The translations under genes and the position numbers were made by a program. Under the pieces are notes generated by a model. The model was given only the letters and a program-made list of their open reading frames with translations. It did no database searches and was not told the origin of the DNA. A DNA stretch of 43,803 bases from Gemmatimonadota bacterium. GTDB taxonomy: Bacteria > Gemmatimonadota > Gemmatimonadetes > Gemmatimonadales > GWC2-71-9. Shown here one piece after another: positions 40,850-43,803 of the stretch. The stretch covers positions 1-43,803 of the forward strand of contig QHUZ01000028.1 of assembly GCA_003223395.1 (NCBI GenBank). The letters run 5' to 3'. Within the stretch, counting starts at the first letter, position 1; every line of letters starts with the position of its first letter.

Positions 40850-41289
40850 CCAGCGATCCATTCCTCCCGGCGGCCATCGCCGAGGCAGAACAGGGTCTCC
40901 GCGAGGGCGGCATACCCATCGGATCCGTGATCGTGTCGCAGGGCAAGATCATCGGGCGCGGGCATAACGCCCGAGTGCAAAAAGGCAGCGCGGTGCTGCA
41001 CGCCGAGATGGACGCACTCGAAAATGCCGGCCGGCAGCCGGCGTCAGTGTACCGCGAGGCAACGCTCTACACGACGCTGTCGCCGTGCGCGATGTGCAGC
41101 GGCGCGATTCTGCTGTATGGGATCCGGCGCGTCATCATTGGGGAGAACAAGACGTTTCTGGGTGAGGAGGCACTGCTCAAAAGCCGTGGAGTCTCACTCG
41201 AGGTGCGTCAGGATCCGACCTGCGTCCGCATGATGACCGAGTTCATCCGGATGCACCCCGAGCTGTGGAACGAGGATATCGGCGTCTAA
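40846..41289 (+). CDS. Nucleoside/cytosine deaminase family protein
   Basis: A 147-residue zinc deaminase of the cytidine/deoxycytidylate superfamily, closest in look to yeast-type cytosine deaminase. The catalytic motif is LHAEMDAL (His52, Glu54) and the second zinc motif is LSPCAMCSGA (Cys81, Cys84). PIGSVIVSQGKIIGRGHN is the expected N-terminal strand. Such enzymes convert cytosine to uracil, or act on guanine or tRNA adenosine; C-terminal FIRMHPELWNEDIG is typical of the Fcy1-like group. It overlaps the preceding gene by four bases and is followed by a short hairpin. Confidence 0.87.
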   Translation: MTSDPFLPAAIAEAEQGLREGGIPIGSVIVSQGKIIGRGHNARVQKGSAVLHAEMDALENAGRQPASVYREATLYTTLSPCAMCSGAILLYGIRRVIIGENKTFLGEEALLKSRGVSLEVRQDPTCVRMMTEFIRMHPELWNEDIGV

Positions 41290-41298
41290 CGACTCCGT

Positions 41299-41316
41299 CG
41301 GACCTTCATCGGTCCG
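41299..41316 (+). terminator. Short hairpin after the deaminase gene
   Basis: CGGACC (41299-41304) and GGTCCG (41311-41316) form a six-base stem with loop TTCATC, ten bases after the stop. There is no T-run, so intrinsic termination is uncertain. The 107 bases to the next start also contain TACAAT at 41370-41375, a possible -10 box for the amidohydrolase gene. Confidence 0.35.
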
Positions 41317-41396
41317 TTCGTCGTAACGAGGCGAATCGGCGGCTCGGCTAGGGTAGCATGCTGCGCCCCTACAATACCCGGGCTACCTTTCGGGCC

Positions 41397-42695
41397 ATGC
41401 GCCCAATCCTGCTGTCCCTCTTAGCTCTTGCACTAGCTACCCCGCTCCACGCTCAGAACAGGCGTCTCGACGCGGAAGTCGACGCCCGAGCCACGCAGGT
41501 CGCCGGCAAAGTCGTGGCCTGGCGGCGGGACATCCACGAGCATCCCGAGCTCTCCAACCGGGAGACCCGTACCGCCGATCTCGTCGCGCAGCACCTGCGC
41601 TCGCTGGGGTTGGAAGTCCGGACCGGAGTGGCACATACGGGCGTGATCGGTGTGCTGCGCGGTGGCAGGCCGGGTCCGGTCGTCGCCTTGCGCGCCGACA
41701 TGGACGCCTTGCCGGTCACGGAAGAAGTGGACGTCCCCTTTGCATCTAGGGTGCGCACCACCTACAACGGCCAAGACGTCGGCGTCATGCACGCCTGCGG
41801 CCACGATACGCACGTCGCCATGCTGATGGGTGTCGCCGAAGTGCTGGCGGGAATGCGCAGCGAGCTGCCGGGCACGGTCAAGTTCATCTTCCAGCCCGCC
41901 GAGGAAGGCGCGCCGGCGGGTGAGCGTGGCGGCGCCGCGTTGATGATCGAAGAGGGCGCGCTCGACGATCCCAAGCCGAGCGCCATCTTCGGACTCCACG
42001 TCTTCCCCTATCCGGTCGGAGAGATTCGTTATCGCCCGGGCGGGATCATGGCGGGCGCCGACGCGTTCCGCATCGTCGTCCGGGGTCGCCAAACCCATGG
42101 CGCGCTGCCCTGGGCGGGCATCGACCCCGTCGTGGTGGCGTCGCAGATCGTGCTCGGCCTGCAGACAATCACGAGCCGGCAAGTGAATCTGACGGAGGCA
42201 CCGGTCGTCGTGACGGTGGGAGCCATCAACGGCGGGGTGCGCTTCAACATCATCCCGGATAGCGTGGTGATGCTCGGGACGATCCGCACGTTCGACACGG
42301 CGATGCGGAGCGATATTCACCAACGGGTCCGCCGTACGGCAGAATCGATCGCGCAGAGCGCCGGCGCGACCGCCCAGGTCACCATCGATACGACCACCGC
42401 GGTGACATACAACGACCCCGCGTTGACTGAACGAATCTTGCCCACGCTCCGCGACGTCGCAGGCGCGAGCCATGTCACACTCGCGCCACCGATCACGGCG
42501 GCGGAGGATTTCTCACGCTATCAACAGCGTATTCCGGGCGTGTTCTTCTTCCTCGGCATCACGCCGCCGGGAACGGACCCGGCGAAAGCGGCGCCGAATC
42601 ACTCGCCAAGGTTCTATGTCGATGAAGCGGCGTTGCCGGTGGGTGTGCGCGCGATGGCGCATCTCGCGGTGGACTACTTGAGCGCTCAACGCTGA
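41397..42695 (+). CDS. Exported M20-family amidohydrolase
   Basis: A 432-residue metal-dependent amidohydrolase (M20D, hippurate/IAA-amino-acid hydrolase type) with a signal peptide (MRPILLSLLALALATPLHAQ). Metal-site landmarks: RRDIHEHPELSNRE, LRADMDALPV, MHACGHDTHVAML (bridging Cys and His), and FIFQPAEEG (catalytic Glu). The dimerisation domain has GRQTHGALPWAGIDPV, and the C-terminal NHSPRFYVDEAAL carries the last metal His. Likely substrates are N-acyl amino acids in the periplasm. The start at 41397 is preferred over ATG 41358, which precedes a clean signal peptide by 13 residues. It ends beside the left heptamer arm and overlaps the convergent S23-type gene by ten bases. Confidence 0.9.
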   Translation: MRPILLSLLALALATPLHAQNRRLDAEVDARATQVAGKVVAWRRDIHEHPELSNRETRTADLVAQHLRSLGLEVRTGVAHTGVIGVLRGGRPGPVVALRADMDALPVTEEVDVPFASRVRTTYNGQDVGVMHACGHDTHVAMLMGVAEVLAGMRSELPGTVKFIFQPAEEGAPAGERGGAALMIEEGALDDPKPSAIFGLHVFPYPVGEIRYRPGGIMAGADAFRIVVRGRQTHGALPWAGIDPVVVASQIVLGLQTITSRQVNLTEAPVVVTVGAINGGVRFNIIPDSVVMLGTIRTFDTAMRSDIHQRVRRTAESIAQSAGATAQVTIDTTTAVTYNDPALTERILPTLRDVAGASHVTLAPPITAAEDFSRYQQRIPGVFFFLGITPPGTDPAKAAPNHSPRFYVDEAALPVGVRAMAHLAVDYLSAQR

Positions 42696-43066
42696 GCCAT
42701 CGGCCGTCTGCCATCGGCCGTCAGCCGACGCCCCAGCCCGGTAAGCATTCGTTTGACGGAGATAATCGCAGACTCGAACTGCGAATACGCGCTGGCGGGA
42801 AACAGCCCAAGATCCGATGCGAGTAACAGTTCATACTCCAACTCGCTCGCCGACCCCAGTGCCATTTGGACGAACCGAGCGAAATCACGCGCCGTTCCTC
42901 GTCCGCACCCCTCCGCAATGTTTGCACCAACCGAGGCTGCGGCTCGTCGAATCTGAGAAGTGAGCCCATACTGTTCGTCGCGAGGGAAAGACTTCGTCAC
43001 ACGATAGAGATCGAGTGTCAGTTGATGCGTCTTCTGCCAGACGATTAGATCTCTAAATGCCCGCAT
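42686..43066 (-). CDS. Four-helix-bundle protein (S23/Avd-like)
   Basis: A 126-residue four-helix-bundle protein of the type once called ribosomal protein S23. Family landmarks are MRAFRDLIVWQKTHQLTLDL, LTSQIRRAAASVGANIAEGC, and a helix GSASELEYELLLASDLG. Family knowledge: such proteins occur in 23S rRNA intervening sequences and resemble the Avd protein of diversity-generating retroelements; the function elsewhere is unknown. The start at 43066 matches the family opening; 15 further upstream codons are unlikely. Its last 14 or so residues (RRLTADGRRPMAQR) are encoded by a heptamer repeat arm, and a matching inverted arm lies about 100 bases upstream, so the gene is bracketed by repeats. Confidence 0.86.
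   Translation of the reverse strand: MRAFRDLIVWQKTHQLTLDLYRVTKSFPRDEQYGLTSQIRRAAASVGANIAEGCGRGTARDFARFVQMALGSASELEYELLLASDLGLFPASAYSQFESAIISVKRMLTGLGRRLTADGRRPMAQR
42696..42730. repeat. Heptamer repeat C, left arm
   Basis: Five tandem seven-base units: GCCATCG, GCCGTCT, GCCATCG, GCCGTCA, GCCGACG. The first 31 bases match the reverse complement of 43165-43195 at 26 of 31 positions. The arm lies within the 3' end of the S23-type gene. Confidence 0.8.
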
Positions 43067-43164
43067 TGAGCCCTCGAAGAAGGGGACTCTCAAAACTCGG
43101 CAGTGGTGCACTTTCTGGAGTAACCGATTCTGACGCGAGGGTGGTCAAAAAAACGCGACGAGTT

Positions 43165-43195
43165 GGCTGATGGCCGACGGCAGAGTGCTGATGGC
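43165..43195. repeat. Heptamer repeat C, right arm
   Basis: Seven-base units GGCTGAT, GGCCGAC, GGCAGAG, TGCTGAT, GGC, inverted relative to the left arm at 42696. The two arms enclose about 440 bases that hold the four-helix-bundle gene and its upstream region. The arm ends four bases before the stop codon of the SRPBCC gene. Confidence 0.8.
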
Positions 43196-43199
43196 CTCT

Positions 43200-43724
43200 T
43201 CAAGAGTGTACCGGATTCACCCCCTCACCAAAGCGCGTGCCGAGCGCCTGGAGGTATTTGTCGAGGGAGCCGTAGGAGCCGAAGAGAAACCGTGACATGA
43301 ATCGAAAGATCGGGTTGCCGATCCACCCAGCTTCGGTCACGCTGACCCGCGTTCCGGTCGAGTCCGGATTCAGCTCGTAGGTCCACGTGCCGCCGAACGC
43401 GCCGCGCGCCGTAGGATCAATCTGCGTGACGAGCTTCCGCGGAGGCGACGACTCCAGCACGATGATCGGCACGTCGAAACCGCTCAGCTTCTGGTGCCAC
43501 ACCTCATGGCCGTCCCGGTCCGGCAGCCGCTCCGATTTCTGCATCGCGGAGAACCACGCGGGCGCGCCACCGATGTCCCGCACCACCCTCCAGACGCTGT
43601 CGGGCGACTGGCGCAGCGAAATCGTGCTCGTGGCGCGATGATCGCGCGAGATGAAGGCGCCGATCACCGCCATCACGGCGATGAGCGCGACGATGCCACC
43701 GACGCCTATCAGAACCCATCTCAT
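43200..43724 (-). CDS. Membrane-anchored SRPBCC-family protein
   Basis: A 174-residue protein with an N-terminal membrane helix (MRWVLIGVGGIVALIAVMAV) and an SRPBCC (START-like/polyketide cyclase) domain: STISLRQSPDSVWRVVRDIG, FGGTWTYELNPDSTGTRVSV, and an amphipathic C-terminal helix GSYGSLDKYLQALG. The fold binds hydrophobic ligands; the ligand is unknown. The ATG at 43724 fits the membrane helix; upstream codons only add a Pro/Arg-rich stretch. TATTAT lies nine bases upstream, shared with the divergent Hsp15-like gene. Confidence 0.85.
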   Translation of the reverse strand: MRWVLIGVGGIVALIAVMAVIGAFISRDHRATSTISLRQSPDSVWRVVRDIGGAPAWFSAMQKSERLPDRDGHEVWHQKLSGFDVPIIVLESSPPRKLVTQIDPTARGAFGGTWTYELNPDSTGTRVSVTEAGWIGNPIFRFMSRFLFGSYGSLDKYLQALGTRFGEGVNPVHS

Positions 43725-43747
43725 GGCGTTCGATAATACCTTTGGGT
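43725..43747. promoter_or_regulatory. Compact divergent promoter for the SRPBCC and Hsp15-like genes
   Basis: Only 23 bases separate the two divergent starts. GATAAT (43732-43737) can serve as -10 for the plus strand and, on the minus strand, TATTAT (43739-43734) for the SRPBCC gene. Both would give very short or no leader. The plus-strand gap also holds TTTGGG, a weak ribosome-binding candidate. Confidence 0.45.
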
Positions 43748-43803
43748 ATGGACGCCGATAGTGTGCGGCTGGACCGCTGGCTCTGGGCGGCACGCTTCTT
43801 CAA
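43748..43803 (+). CDS. Hsp15-like S4-domain RNA-binding protein, first 18 codons (truncated by window edge)
   Basis: The last 56 bases open a frame reading MDADSVRLDRWLWAARFF, the characteristic start of Hsp15-type S4-domain proteins (RLDRWLWAARFFKTR in relatives). Hsp15 binds stalled 50S ribosomes that carry peptidyl-tRNA after heat stress. Only the N-terminal edge of the S4 domain is visible; the rest lies outside the window. The gene is divergent from the SRPBCC gene. Confidence 0.75.
   Translation, partial: MDADSVRLDRWLWAARFF

Noticed and set aside
1-43803. tRNA or rRNA genes
   Set aside because: No cloverleaf-like or rRNA-like sequence was noticed; intergenic gaps are too short for rRNA and none shows the TTCGA arm pattern in context.

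Overview
This is a gene-dense, high-GC stretch of a Gram-negative-type bacterial chromosome. Lipoproteins with Big_2/Ig-like, TolB-like and RCC1 propeller domains, paired M16 peptidases, an M28 peptidase, DinB-fold proteins, ECF sigma/zf-HC2 anti-sigma pairs, an actinobacterial-style E2/E1 2-oxoglutarate dehydrogenase fusion and a four-helix-bundle (S23-type) protein together suggest Gemmatimonadota or a close relative. This assignment is an inference from gene content; no rRNA or other phylogenetic marker is present. No gap longer than 300 bases lacks a gene; the largest is about 175 bases at 10871-11045.

Layout. 1-6524: the 3' end of PEP carboxylase, a MoxR-type AAA+ ATPase, an SPFH/band-7 membrane protein and a cytidylate-kinase-like protein with no ordinary start codon, then a divergent MFS exporter and the VWA-domain partner expected for the ATPase. 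6521-19349 (minus strand): an ECF sigma / anti-sigma / secreted TPR-CHAT protein / Big_2-RCC1 lipoprotein operon, followed by two beta-propeller lipoproteins and a PAP2 (vanadium-haloperoxidase-like) lipoprotein. 19508-24418: a P-II-like regulator and a class A beta-lactamase-fold protein, divergent from a kgd-type fusion whose two interdomain linkers both carry inverted heptanucleotide repeats. 24426-27539: YggT and a tiny membrane protein, a DUF2231/TPR membrane protein, and a second sigma / anti-sigma / secreted-protein operon. 27583-38268: a long plus-strand run with homocysteine methyltransferase-MTHFR, an active/inactive M16 pair, Fpg/Nei, GNAT, M28 peptidase, SAM methyltransferase, two DinB-fold proteins, an F420/NADP-reductase-like protein and a peroxiredoxin. 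38291-43803: a minus-strand TlpA-CcdA redox pair, a DUF442-type phosphatase-like protein, an NAD(P)-binding protein, a nucleoside deaminase, an M20 amidohydrolase, an S23-type protein between inverted heptamer repeats, an SRPBCC protein and the first codons of an Hsp15-like S4 protein.

Most striking points. (1) The peroxiredoxin at 37699-38268 has an in-frame TGA exactly where the peroxidatic cysteine belongs, followed by a 7-bp hairpin with a G/U loop at SECIS-like spacing. I read it as a selenocysteine peroxiredoxin, lying beside a TlpA-CcdA thiol-reduction pair. (2) Inverted repeats built from seven-base units, with arms of about 31-33 bp, occur twice inside kgd, once as brackets around the four-helix-bundle gene, and perhaps as a remnant at 25152. 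They look like a heptamer-based mobile or repeat family with a candidate partner protein. (3) The secreted CHAT protein has Tyr where the catalytic His should be. (4) Several genes seem to start directly downstream of TATTAT -10 boxes without a Shine-Dalgarno, suggesting leaderless mRNAs. (5) An 11-bp hairpin would bury the ribosome-binding site of the M28 peptidase.
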